64,000 bases of DNA from Rhizodiscina lignyota. Lineage: Eukaryota > Ascomycota > Dothideomycetes > Aulographales > Rhizodiscinaceae. The translations under genes were made by a program, and so were the position numbers. Each line of letters opens with the position of its first letter. The first letter of the stretch is position 1. Shown here one piece after another: positions 1 through 8,930 of this stretch. The notes beneath the pieces are model-generated. The model saw only the letters and a program-made list of their open reading frames with translations, was not told the origin of the DNA and made no database searches. Location: the NCBI GenBank assembly GCA_010015805.1, contig ML978123.1, positions 372,001 to 436,000 of the forward strand, read 5' to 3'.

Positions 1-110
1 CTCGACTCGCTGCGTGCGTGTAGTACCACGGAGTGCCCCCTCTTTACGAGATCGCGTGCTACCACGGAGCCAATTCCGTCGGATGAACCTGTGATGAAGA
101 TACGCGCCAT
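1..110 (-). CDS. short-chain dehydrogenase/reductase, N-terminal part only
   Basis: Only the first 36 or so codons lie in the window; the gene continues past base 1. The minus strand reads from an ATG at 110 into a strand-turn-helix start with the motif TGSSDGIG (residues about 7-14), the glycine-rich dinucleotide-binding loop of classical SDRs (TGxxxGIG). It is followed by a second strand ending VVLHARSES, where the cofactor 2'-phosphate or ribose is usually read. An Arg at this place is compatible with NADPH use, but that is inference. The substrate cannot be judged from this fragment. A TATA-like TTTATAAA lies about 80 bp upstream. It is co-oriented with the two enzymes that follow (697-3018), so it may belong to a small metabolic group. 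Confidence 0.8.
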   Translation of the reverse strand, partial: MARIFITGSSDGIGSVVARDLVKRGHSVVLHARSES

Positions 111-696
111 TGTAGGTGGATTTGAAACTGGAATGAGATAATAGACAGAGAATAGTAAAGTGAAAGCTGCTATAGCTACTTCAGCGGCTTTATAAATCAT
201 ATCGCCCTGAGCATGTCGAGTTGGAGATGCATGACGTCGGCGGAATGCGCTTATCTCCGCGCTTAGTTAAAGGGCCTAATCAAATATGCGGAGACCTCCA
301 TCTGTGGATGGAATCGGACACAATCAGAGAGCGAGCACTTTGAAGTATTTCTAAGGATCAGGAGGAGGTTTCCTGACCGTGTCGTGATTGGCGGTGCCTT
401 GGTGCTAACTAGCAAAAACGAACGGGGAAAAAACTGTCAGCCACTCCGATTACATACTCCACAATACAATGGCTCAAGATGATCTCAGCTTTCACCTTTT
501 CATTGCCCCGTTAAGGTACTCCTCCTTGTAACTTGCTCCCTCACCAAGCCGCTCGAAGTATTCAATCTCAACTGAAATAAGTGATCAGCTCTTTTTCTCC
601 ATCTTCACGCTCCCGACCGATGACCAAGCACCCGTAATAATAGTATGTAATAACGGACGAAGATTATTGAGGTGCGGAATCAAAGCGCGGCTTTGA
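111..696. other. intergenic, SDR promoter and 3' side of the ABM gene
   Basis: No convincing ORF in six frames. It holds the TATA-like box at 189-196 and otherwise ordinary sequence. Confidence 0.5.
189..196 (-). promoter_or_regulatory. TATA-like box of the SDR gene
   Basis: TTTATAAA (self-complementary) about 80 bp upstream of the ATG at 110, a usual distance for a fungal TATA element. Confidence 0.4.
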
Positions 697-1044
697 CTAG
701 GGATATTCTGAAAGCATACCTTCTTTAGTCCACGTTGATCTGCTCTTCTGCCAAAGAGTTGCATAGTATGGTTTCGTTAACTGATGCTGTACGTTCATTA
801 GACTCGGAGGCTTGGGGATCAAACTGCAACAACTGTTCACCTGCTCAAACCATTCACGATCCTTGCTCCACACTTCGACGAGTCGGAATCGCCCCGACGA
901 GGGATCTTCAAAAACGTCGAATAGCAAACATTCTGGTTCACAAGCGCAAGCTGCCCAGACGGGACGGTGAGCTTCTTTCCATTCCTCGATCTTAGCGGGA
1001 TCAATGTAAAATGTCACAAAAAGCGTAAGCTGTTTGCCAGACAT
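697..1044 (-). CDS. ABM-fold (antibiotic biosynthesis monooxygenase-like) small protein
   Basis: The uninterrupted ORF is 115 aa, but an in-frame intron is likely. A GT at 840 and an ACAG ending at 787 delimit 54 bp. Removing it gives a 97 aa protein reading EWFEQHQLTKPYYATLW, which is how ABM proteins continue from the helix into the last strand. Visible ABM features are an initial strand (LTLFVTFYIDPAKIEEWKEA), CLLFDVFEDPSSGRFRLVEVW as the central strands, then the PYY motif. ABM proteins are small ferredoxin-like dimers acting as cofactor-free monooxygenases, decarboxylases or heme-degrading enzymes; no specific substrate can be assigned. It lies between an SDR and a carboxylesterase on the same strand. 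The start is supported by MSGKQLTLFVTF giving a complete first strand. Confidence 0.75.
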   Translation of the reverse strand: MSGKQLTLFVTFYIDPAKIEEWKEAHRPVWAACACEPECLLFDVFEDPSSGRFRLVEVWSKDREWFEQVNSCCSLIPKPPSLMNVQHQLTKPYYATLWQKSRSTWTKEGMLSEYP

Positions 1045-1310
1045 GGTGATGAATGAAAAAAGGAGTGAGGAAAGAACTTCTAACTCTCGAGTGGAGAGTT
1101 CAGATAAATTAGGCTCGACGAACGGAGATATTTAGAGAACCGACGATAGCGCCGAGCAAATCGGCCGAATTCGTGAACATCGAAATCTTCCAAGAGACCA
1201 TGTCAGGAAACTTATGCCCGTATACCTTACTGATCCCCGCTACCTTTGTTGATCCTCACGCTACAGTAGAATCAAAGGTCGAAAATTTTCATTTTCGTGC
1301 ATATCTAGGC

Positions 1311-3018
1311 TCACGCGAGTAATTCTCTCCATACCATCTCTTGGTTGATAAAGTCGATCTGCTCCTTCCGGTACGTGTCGCTCTCCACATAGGTCTTGTT
1401 TGCATTCAACACGATCTCCTCCGGTTTGCCCAGGTCATATAACGGCCAGTAAGGCAACTGCGCAACTCCGCTGCTTCCACTCCCGTAACCGCTTCCGGAA
1501 GAACCGCCATTAGGATTCTGACTGTAAGCGAAATTTATATAAGCCCTTCCGATCCCTTGGCTCAGCTCTCTGTAATTTTCATACTGTGGCAGCGGGCCCA
1601 GCGTGCCGGACACATTTTGGAAGCTGAACGCCACGTTCGTCCCATGTGCGGCGCCAGTGCTGTTGCTCACATTGAATGGCGTAGTGTCAAAGCGGTAGCT
1701 GTAGATGTCAACGCCATAGCTTGTGTATGCTTCACACATCTTGCGCCGTTGGCCGATCATGACCATGTCACCACCCATCCAAGCAGTGCGGCGCCATTCT
1801 AGACCAAGCTGTGGGAACACGACGTCAGGCGGAACATGATACGGCGGCTTGGGCGATGTGTTGTCGTTAGGATACAGCTCCATCAGTTTGCGTATGGTCG
1901 GAGGAGATAGACCGTATCCACGCCACGTCAACAAATTTTGGAAAAGCGATGTATCATTGTCAACAGAGGGAATGCTGAAGCTGGTCCCTTCATCACTGTT
2001 TGCGCCGATTAGGAGAGGTGTTTTGATAAATTCCCCCTTGTCGATGACCTGGCTGGGGTATGACGGGAGGAAATCGCCGTCGATCAATGGGTTCCAGACC
2101 TGGCTTGGATGTGAAGCGAAGAGTTCTGCAGAAGAGAGGTTCCTCAAGCAGGCAAGTTGATCGACCGCAGTCCAACATCCAACAGTACGAGTCAGATTCT
2201 CGTAAGGCGGTAGATAGTACACAAGATCTTGCACTGAAGTTCCTTCCGGCCCGCCGGACTCCATGATAGCGCCGCGGAAGAGACCATCATTGCGGCCGGC
2301 GTATGAGAATAATTGATAGCCAATGCTCTGGGCTCCAGCTGACTCGCCTGCAGTTCTCGTCAGTCAACTAAGCAGCGCAATTTACAGTTGCCTTACCCCA
2401 GATCGTGACTTTCGACGGATCGCCTCCAAACGCGGCCACATTCTCCTGTAACCAGCGGAATGCCATGCGCTGGTCAAGAAGACCCGCATTACTGCTCCCT
2501 TCGGCTACTATTTCTGGGCTTTGGAGGAACCCCCACATGCCCAGTCTATAGTTGATGCTCACTGCAACGATGGGCTTTCCAATTTGCTGTGACACATGGA
2601 CGATGCCAGACAGATTGTAGCTTGGGTCGGCGCTGGATCCGGCAAACAGGCCTCCTCCGTATATCCACACGAGGACAGGCAAAGCGGCATGTTCGTAGCC
2701 AGAAGGCCGGACGACGTTTAATGTGAGACAGTCTTCGCTGAGATTGAAATGGCTGCCATACTGGTAGCAGCTGTACCCGTACGCCTTGGCTGACTTGGTT
2801 CCAGAAAATGACTTGTCCAGTGATCGAGGCCAGCGGAATCGCAAAGGACCAAGCGGAGGTTGCGCATATGGGATCCCAAGAAATGCGTCCTGGTTGTAAG
2901 AAGCTATGTGGACACCTTCATACGTGCCATTCACCGTCTTTGCAGTCGGATTGGATGATGCTGCCAGGACAGGGGTAAGCCCGACCAGGATCGACGCAAG
3001 CGTTAGCAGTACCTGCAT
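1311..3018 (-). CDS. secreted type-B carboxylesterase/lipase
   Basis: Two exons, complement(1311..2347, 2397..3018), joined across a 49 bp intron (2348..2396), give 552 aa. The splice exactly rebuilds the nucleophile elbow GESAG, with catalytic Ser210. Other members of the triad are Glu327 in GANSDEGTS and His442 in GAAHGTN. A signal peptide (about residues 1-19, MQVLLTLASILVGLTPVLA) precedes the family opening NGTYEG and DAFLGIPYAQPP. The second family signature EDCLTLNV is present, as are several N-glycosylation sequons. Length and motif order are normal for fungal family-B esterases/lipases, which hydrolyse carboxylic esters outside the cell. It could be a lipase, feruloyl- or mycotoxin-ester hydrolase; the sequence does not decide. 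It looks intact. Confidence 0.92.
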
Positions 3019-3853
3019 GGTGTTTCAGGCCAAGTTCTGCGCCAATGATTCTGCCTTGCGGCTCCTCCATATTTCCAAGAGCTGTTGGGAACTTTATACA
3101 CAAGATGTGACATGTATTCAGGAACTGGATAAATCGAAAGCTCCAATTTGTCGAAGTGCGGAGTAGAGGAGCTAATTACAGCCTGCAGTTGGTGGAAGAT
3201 CATTGGGAGATCATTGGACCGAGAAAATACCGGGAGTAAGTATCCAAAAAGTAACTCCGCATTTCCAGAGCGCTATAAATGTAAGTGCCGGCAGAAGAAG
3301 CTTTGTGGAGTGCAGATAGGCTGAATAGCTTATTTCGAGATCTCCCATATAGATATGACGACACGGTCAGAAGTCCGCGATTTCAATGTACTTGCCGATC
3401 GCGGAGTTAGAAAATCAAAATACGGTGAGACCCGAAATAGAAAGAAGAATGTGTTGAATGGAAGTGTCAAACTTGTGCACGGCGATGTTTCAATGGTCTA
3501 ATCCAAACTCATCCACTGAGTTGCTTGATTTTAATGTCATATGTGAAAAGCACAGATGCAGACGAGTCTGGTGCAACTATTCCATTGGTTCGTTCCAGTC
3601 TCCTAGAGTCGTTATAGTCGTCTCCCTCGTAATAGTGAACCTTTGCTTGTTGACCATCAGAGCTCGCGGGTGATGGAGCGCGTCATCGCACTCCCATTTG
3701 TTATGAGCTCTATACCGCTAATATACTCTGGGCACTCTCTTCCAGGATTAATGGGAAGCCAAGAGTGCTATGAGGTACGTCGTGATATTTGTCTTTGTTC
3801 GCCAGAATGCGCATGCGATTTTTGGCCGCAGACGGAGAACCTCGACGTTTTCA
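3019..3853. other. intergenic, esterase promoter and SF3b5 3' region
   Basis: Several short ORFs on both strands show no recognisable domain. The longest (plus strand, from about 3643) is antisense to the SF3b5 exons. No repeat or RNA gene seen. Confidence 0.45.
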
Positions 3854-4268
3854 TCAATCCTGGACCTGTCCAGTGCATTAATAACGTGTCTCTTGCATAT
3901 TTATGCATCAGCATACCTCAGGCGGTTTTCCAACCGGCTGTATCATCCTCTGTTCCCCTTGTAAGCCTTTGTTCTCCGTGTTGTGAAGAGAGAATCGCGT
4001 ACCTCTATCATCATTGCTCGCGCCTTCTCTTTCGGCTCGCCTAGAGCTATCGCCATGTACTGAAGCAGCGGCGGATGCCCGATGTAGCTGGCATAGCTGT
4101 CTCGCGCAATATTTGAGGTCCACTCGAATTTCGTGGTGTCTGCGTGACCGGTGCCGACATGGCGAGCCTGGAGCTGCTCGAGCTGTTGTTGAGCGCGGAG
4201 CTTGTCGGCCTGCGCAAGTCAGTAAATCAGCGTGTGAATATATAAGCAGATAGCAAATAGCGTACCAT
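3854..4268 (-). CDS. SF3B5: splicing factor 3b subunit 5 (SF3b10/Ysf3 homologue), four exons
   Basis: Hand-spliced model complement(3854..3865, 3917..3949, 4003..4209, 4266..4268), giving 84 aa, close to the 86 aa of the human protein. Exon 2 carries the family core: LEQLQARHVGTGHADTTK, then FEWTSNIARDSYASYIGH and MMIE. These match the invariant YIGTGHADTTK-W and RDSY-SYMGH blocks of SF3B5. Exon 3 supplies RMIQPVGKPPE and exon 4 only VQD plus stop. Introns are 51, 53 and 56 bp, all GT-AG, all phase 0. The first exon is nothing but the ATG. SF3b5 is a small subunit of the SF3b complex in U2 snRNP that helps hold SF3B1 at the branch site; it acts in the nucleus. It is divergent from the gene at 4462, sharing a promoter of under 200 bp. 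Confidence 0.93.
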
Positions 4269-4461
4269 TTTGTAGGTATAAGTGTTTTGTGGGGAATGTG
4301 GAGTTGAAGATATGAGATTTGAAGGTAGGAAGCTTAAGCTCTCCAGTTTGGAAGCTAATCAGTTTTAGGTAAAGCGCCACTTTTCGTCTGAACTTCATTC
4401 GACACGCGACAGCAGTATGATTTCGTCTCAACGCTTGGACTATCATTTTCTATGCTTCAAA
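4269..4461. promoter_or_regulatory. short bidirectional promoter
   Basis: Only 193 bp separate the SF3b5 ATG (minus) from the ATG at 4462 (plus), so both genes must be driven from this interval. No TATA box is obvious. Confidence 0.5.
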
Positions 4462-5073
4462 ATGTCTACAGCACCTATGACTCCTACGGAGGACCCATTC
4501 GATCCATCTGCCACCCGATCGTGGTCTTCTGCAAGCCCCAGATCCGACTACGACGCTAGTTTCGAGGACGCAGTGATGCGCATCGTTCTATCTCCGCCTC
4601 ATAATGACGGCATCGTACTTTTAAACGAAGGCGACGAGCCTCCAATTGGCATAGAGTCGGTCCAGAGGACATCGGTTGAAGTTGAGAGGATACCAAACTT
4701 TGCGCCCTCAGCCCTCCCATTGCCGCTCAACCATCCACTGCGCATCTACCGTTCGTCGGTCCCAGGAATACGCCTTACACACCCCGGCGGTGATTTGGAA
4801 GGGGGTGAAGGGCCAGGTTCATTAGCACAAGAACGTGCCGGCTTCGCCCGAGAGCTCATTGATGATAATCGAATACGGAACGCACCGCAGTTTTGGCGAG
4901 TTGTTGAGCAAGAGAAGGGTGAGGCGTTGAAGGAGTTAGAGGAAAAAATGCGTGCGCGGCAAGATGCTATCAGACAGAATGAGAAACTAGAGAACCAGTT
5001 GGACGCTTTGAAAGAGCAGAGAGACTTGGAGGTTCGGGTGTGGAACCGAAGAAAGGGACTGGGGAAGGGATGA
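4462..5073 (+). CDS. unknown protein with C-terminal coiled coil
   Basis: Reading from 4462 (MSTAPMTPTEDPFDP) gives 203 aa; an in-frame ATG at 4417 would add 15 residues but runs into the shared promoter. The N-terminal half is acidic and Ser/Pro-rich, likely disordered. The middle has a hydrophobic, Pro-rich stretch (FAPSALPLPLNHPLRIYRS). Residues about 135-195 form a charged helix with heptad character (FWRVVEQEKGEALKELEEKM, then NEKLENQLDALKEQRDLEV), ending in a basic RRKGLGKG tail. I do not recognise the family. Sharing a promoter with a core spliceosome subunit suggests constitutive expression, which is inference. Confidence 0.65.
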   Translation: MSTAPMTPTEDPFDPSATRSWSSASPRSDYDASFEDAVMRIVLSPPHNDGIVLLNEGDEPPIGIESVQRTSVEVERIPNFAPSALPLPLNHPLRIYRSSVPGIRLTHPGGDLEGGEGPGSLAQERAGFARELIDDNRIRNAPQFWRVVEQEKGEALKELEEKMRARQDAIRQNEKLENQLDALKEQRDLEVRVWNRRKGLGKG

Positions 5074-5766
5074 AGCGGGGCTGGAAAGAACACGAGACGC
5101 CTTTCCAGACTACGCATTGCAATCGACATGCGTAGAGCAACAATTGCTTGGTGACTTCTATTAAAGCAATCCAAGATGAAGATGCTAGAAAGCAACACAG
5201 TAGAGATCCGCAGAAGAATCAGGAAAGCAAATACGACAGTTGTTGTAGCAGTTAGCCGACCTTAATTGCCACTCTTCGAAGCAAGGACAAAAAATGGTGT
5301 CTACCGGAATCGAACCGGACACCAATAAAAAAAGGGAAAATTAGCCAGCTCGTGCTGGACTAATAACTTTGCTTAGCGTCGACTTCAAGCTTGTGGCTCT
5401 CTCCAGATCCCCTTGTTCAGCGCTCAGGGTTGCCGCATAGCTCGCAACTTCAGGCTCTTACATCCACTCCAACTTGCGCCGCAACCTAGTACTAGATCAT
5501 TAGGTCTATAATCTTACAGCGGCTTCTCCTATCCCCCGGCAGGGAACGCAATGGCTTAATAGAACGGCTATTGACGGTTACGGGCACAAGTTACGGCATG
5601 ACTATATGGCTCCGACTTATCTCTCAATCGCATGTTCCTTACGGTACAAGTGGTATATTTAATCGCTATACATGTTTAGATTAGAGCTTCAGCTATGTAA
5701 TGTCAAAATCTAGGTACAAATACATCCTCCGGGGCAATAGAAACAGACACAACCTCACGAGCCATG
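5074..5766. other. convergent intergenic region with two hairpins
   Basis: 3' ends of the plus-strand gene ending at 5073 and the minus-strand HET gene ending at 5767. Holds the two inverted repeats at 5295-5324 and 5341-5363; nothing else recognised. Confidence 0.5.
5289..5363 (-). ncRNA. tRNA T-arm-like hairpin plus second hairpin (possible small structured RNA)
   Basis: On the minus strand a perfect-stem hairpin at 5363-5341 (TTAG and CCAGC pairing across an ACGA loop, one bulged T) is followed 16 nt later by GGTGTC...GACACC (5323-5296) enclosing CCGGTTCGATTCCGG. The latter contains a B-box match (GGTTCGATTCC) and looks like a tRNA acceptor/T-arm minihelix. A run of six T follows on the minus strand (5294-5289), as at a Pol III terminator. 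There is no matching 5' acceptor strand or A-box at the right distance, so it is not a normal tRNA gene. It may be a decayed tRNA, a tRNA-derived element, or an unusual small RNA. Confidence 0.35.
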
Positions 5767-8034
5767 TCAAGCCAGTAAAATCATTCTCTCCGTCGGCTCA
5801 CACGATTGCCAAAGTTCCACAGATATCTCACAGACATCTATTCTGAACGCAATATCGCCGATGAAGTCAACTAGCATTATAATAATCCTCTTATTATCCG
5901 CTGTACTGCTTCCAGGCGTGCACACCGCAATGTAACTCAGAACGTTCGGTTGCTTCTCTTTCCAATCTCGGCGGAGCGACATGCAGTCCGGAGATTCTTG
6001 TTTGTCAAAATCTGTTGGTTTGCAGTCGTTCACACAATTTTCATTGCACTCGCCTCGTTCCAGTTGGCCAAGCTTGACATGGACGTATGCGCTGTTTCTC
6101 TTACAGACGTATGGAACAACGGGTATGTCCGCTATTTCTGTGGTTATTACGAGGAAATGCGAAGTTGGTATTGAACTTCTCAATACTATGTCGCGCAATT
6201 CCTCTTCTCGCGCTATTATACCGGAATCGTCGATATGGCAAGACAGCTTATTCGCTCTCCCCACATCCTCAATACAATGTAAAGCCTGCTCATCTATTTT
6301 GCAGACCCGGCGGATTCCTCGGTCCAGAGTGTAGTAAGGTATGTACCTTACATCCAAGCCTCGGAGACTGCTGACCCAGGCTGCCCAAGACCAGCTTGGA
6401 TAGTCAAATCGATCACGAGGCTGAATAGAGGTATTCAGTTGCCAAGCCAAGGCGGTGATGATATGATTCGCAGGAAGGCCGAAGCAAAAGTCTCCAAGTA
6501 AAGGCTGGAAAGCATTTGTGATTCCCGTAAAGGCATCCAGAATATCGGCAGGGTCCGAAAGATTGCGCATTCGGTAATCTCTCAGCAAACTATAAAATTG
6601 ATACCTCGCCGAGCTGTCATCGCCGATCCTCTTTTCTGGCAACGTGAACGCGAAGGTATCGTCGGATCGAAAGTGTGAATCTTGCGTGATCTCTTCCAAC
6701 GCCTGGTCTTCTGTAACGAACATGCAGCTGCAACGGAACATAACCTGGGATTCTTCAAAGACAAGCAGTCGATGAGAAATAACTTGCTCCTGCAGAGTCC
6801 AGGCTCTATGGCTCCATGCGGAATGGAGGTACAATGCCTTGTTGGGAACCGCTTGGACTGACATGAGTTCTAGGTCCCCGATTTGAACAGTGGCTTGCTG
6901 CTGCCTTGGTAGAGAGACCCCATGGAGGCCAATACTGCAATCTGACCCTGAAGCCGCAACAATCGTCAGGCTAGCCAGTGCATATATCAAGTCCATATGC
7001 TTGATCTGCCTCTGCTTGTCCTGTTCATCATCTTGGACAATGCACAGTGCGTCTATCCAAATATACTGTAGACCAAGCCTCCTGCAAAAAGATATAGTGT
7101 CCTTTATTGTCGCTGGCAAATGGTATCTGTCCAACGATCCTTCTTCTTTGAGGGCTGTCACGGTGTGTCTTTCGAGGCGTATGAATTCTTTTCTCCCCCA
7201 AACATAGCTGAGGGCCGCAAATGTAGGCCAAGATCGGAGATCATCAGCGAGGCAGCTGCGCCTGACATCCAGAAAGCGAATTCCGTCGAGTGGCGGATTA
7301 CTTTGAACGTACATGCCAGACCTTGGCTCTCTCTTGACGAAAGGGTTGCACTTAACGCCATGTAGATAATGACACGTGCGAATCCACTGTTGAAATAGCC
7401 GGATCTGAGATTCTCCTATGAGTCTTTCGATCCTGCGTCCACCGAAGGCTGCGTGTTGTAATCCGCGCTCAGATAGTGCGCTATTGACAGTGACAGAGAG
7501 CGGCCATGAAACCGGCTTTCCATGTTCAAGGTGGATGACCCACACATATCTGCCGTGCACTTTTTGGGAATCTCCTCTGATTTCGGCAACAGCTACAGGG
7601 CGGAGCCTAATAACGTCCGAGTCCAGCGATGAAATGCGGTCACCAAGTACGGTGCACAGAAAGTGGCAGAACAGGCAGCTGCGGGACAGTCTCGAAGTGG
7701 TTTTGGCAAACATCGGCTGGTAATCCCCTCGTTTGCGATGCTTGTGTCCTGTTGGTAGCAGCAAAGTCAAATCAATCAGCGAACATTCCTCGCATAGTTG
7801 TTGCACGGAGTCATCATCTTGAAGTGTTGGCGTTGAAAAAAGTGCGGAGATCTGATAGCAAGCATTGCCCATTCCTTTGGGAGCCGCAAGTGCATACTTT
7901 TGGCCAGTTTGATGAAGATAATTGTTAGAAGTTTGGTCTTTAGTATCTACTGGGACGGGTTCTGGCACTTGTCTTTGAATGTTGCCGATTCGTCTCGAAA
8001 TCCGGCGCAAGGTCCAAAGTGACTGTGACGGCAT
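5767..8034 (-). CDS. HET (heterokaryon incompatibility) domain protein
   Basis: Single exon, 755 aa. The HET domain occupies roughly residues 270-440, with the usual blocks in order: FAALSYVWG, LPATIKDTISFCRRLGLQYI, WIDALCIVQDD, YALASLTIVAASGSDCSIGL, and downstream AWSHRAWTLQEQVISHRLLVF with FRCSC. The 250-residue N-terminal part is rich in Cys/His (CEECSLIDL, CLFCHFLCT), a frequent prelude in these proteins. HET-domain proteins mediate recognition and cell death after fusion of unlike hyphae, related in fold to TIR domains. Most paralogues have no known partner. No NACHT, ankyrin or WD repeats follow, so it is a stand-alone HET protein. The ORF looks whole. Confidence 0.9.
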   Translation of the reverse strand: MPSQSLWTLRRISRRIGNIQRQVPEPVPVDTKDQTSNNYLHQTGQKYALAAPKGMGNACYQISALFSTPTLQDDDSVQQLCEECSLIDLTLLLPTGHKHRKRGDYQPMFAKTTSRLSRSCLFCHFLCTVLGDRISSLDSDVIRLRPVAVAEIRGDSQKVHGRYVWVIHLEHGKPVSWPLSVTVNSALSERGLQHAAFGGRRIERLIGESQIRLFQQWIRTCHYLHGVKCNPFVKREPRSGMYVQSNPPLDGIRFLDVRRSCLADDLRSWPTFAALSYVWGRKEFIRLERHTVTALKEEGSLDRYHLPATIKDTISFCRRLGLQYIWIDALCIVQDDEQDKQRQIKHMDLIYALASLTIVAASGSDCSIGLHGVSLPRQQQATVQIGDLELMSVQAVPNKALYLHSAWSHRAWTLQEQVISHRLLVFEESQVMFRCSCMFVTEDQALEEITQDSHFRSDDTFAFTLPEKRIGDDSSARYQFYSLLRDYRMRNLSDPADILDAFTGITNAFQPLLGDFCFGLPANHIITALAWQLNTSIQPRDRFDYPSWSWAAWVSSLRGLDVRYIPYYTLDRGIRRVCKIDEQALHCIEDVGRANKLSCHIDDSGIIAREEELRDIVLRSSIPTSHFLVITTEIADIPVVPYVCKRNSAYVHVKLGQLERGECNENCVNDCKPTDFDKQESPDCMSLRRDWKEKQPNVLSYIAVCTPGSSTADNKRIIIMLVDFIGDIAFRIDVCEISVELWQSCEPTERMILLA

Positions 8035-8930
8035 CGTGAACCCGGAACAGATACGACAGTTGAGAAATGATAAGCATACAAAAGTGGGACTGACATTTGA
8101 GATGGATCTTGAGAGTCAGGACTCAGTCTTCAGCCTTGTGAGGCTGAGCGCACACCGCTCGGTCTTGTTTCACTGCAGCACGAACGCCATCAACGACGAT
8201 AATGGAAAAAAGAAAACATGCCTAATCGTGACAGAAGGCTAGACTTTCCAGTCCAGTATGGAGTTCACTCCGTTATGCTTCCCTCTCGTTCTTTCCTTGA
8301 GCACAGTTGATACACTCAATACTGTGTCTTCTTCCGACACAGTTCCCGATTGCTGTACGCCGCTAATTGACAAAAAGGGCGGCGAATAAGCTCTAGACAA
8401 GAGCAAGCTGCGTTAGCGGCGCCATGTGCATACAGCTAGATGTTCTCGGCATATGAAGGCGCAAAAGCTGAAGGAATCTATCGCCGAGCAAAAGGGAAAA
8501 AAGACGTAGGCAGGAATTGAAGCTAACCTGATTTGTACGGAAGTCATCGAAACCTCTCTGCTACTGAGTGTAAACTGCTATTTCTACAATACCTTCAACA
8601 AACTTGCTGCCGCTTTCAAGATAAGGTAGTGAACAGTAGTGTATAGCCTCTATAATCAACACAATGTATGTAGTTTTCGAAGTTATGCTATTCTCATATA
8701 CATTCCGATGAACGTAGAACTAAGCTTGCGGACATAGTCTCACTTCCCTTGAAGAGCAGAAGCTGCTCGCCACTAAGCGCTACAGCTTGCACGGCGATGA
8801 CGAATACTGATCATCATGCCATACCTCTCTGAATACTAGCTTCCCGGTATATGTCGGTCAGGTTCTGGGAAAAGCGAGAGCAAAGGAATGTTACTGGATG
8901 CATTGCTTCTGTGAATTTAACTCATACATA
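8035..8930. other. intergenic, HET promoter and 3' side of PXB gene
   Basis: About 0.9 kb without a supported gene. Short ORFs lack domain resemblance; no repeats noticed. Confidence 0.45.

Noticed and set aside
3643-4044. 133-codon plus-strand ORF
   Set aside because: Overlaps SF3b5 exons in antisense and has no domain.
5289-5366. Complete tRNA gene
   Set aside because: Only T-arm/acceptor-like part is present; no D-arm, no 5' acceptor strand, and an internal T7 run would terminate Pol III.
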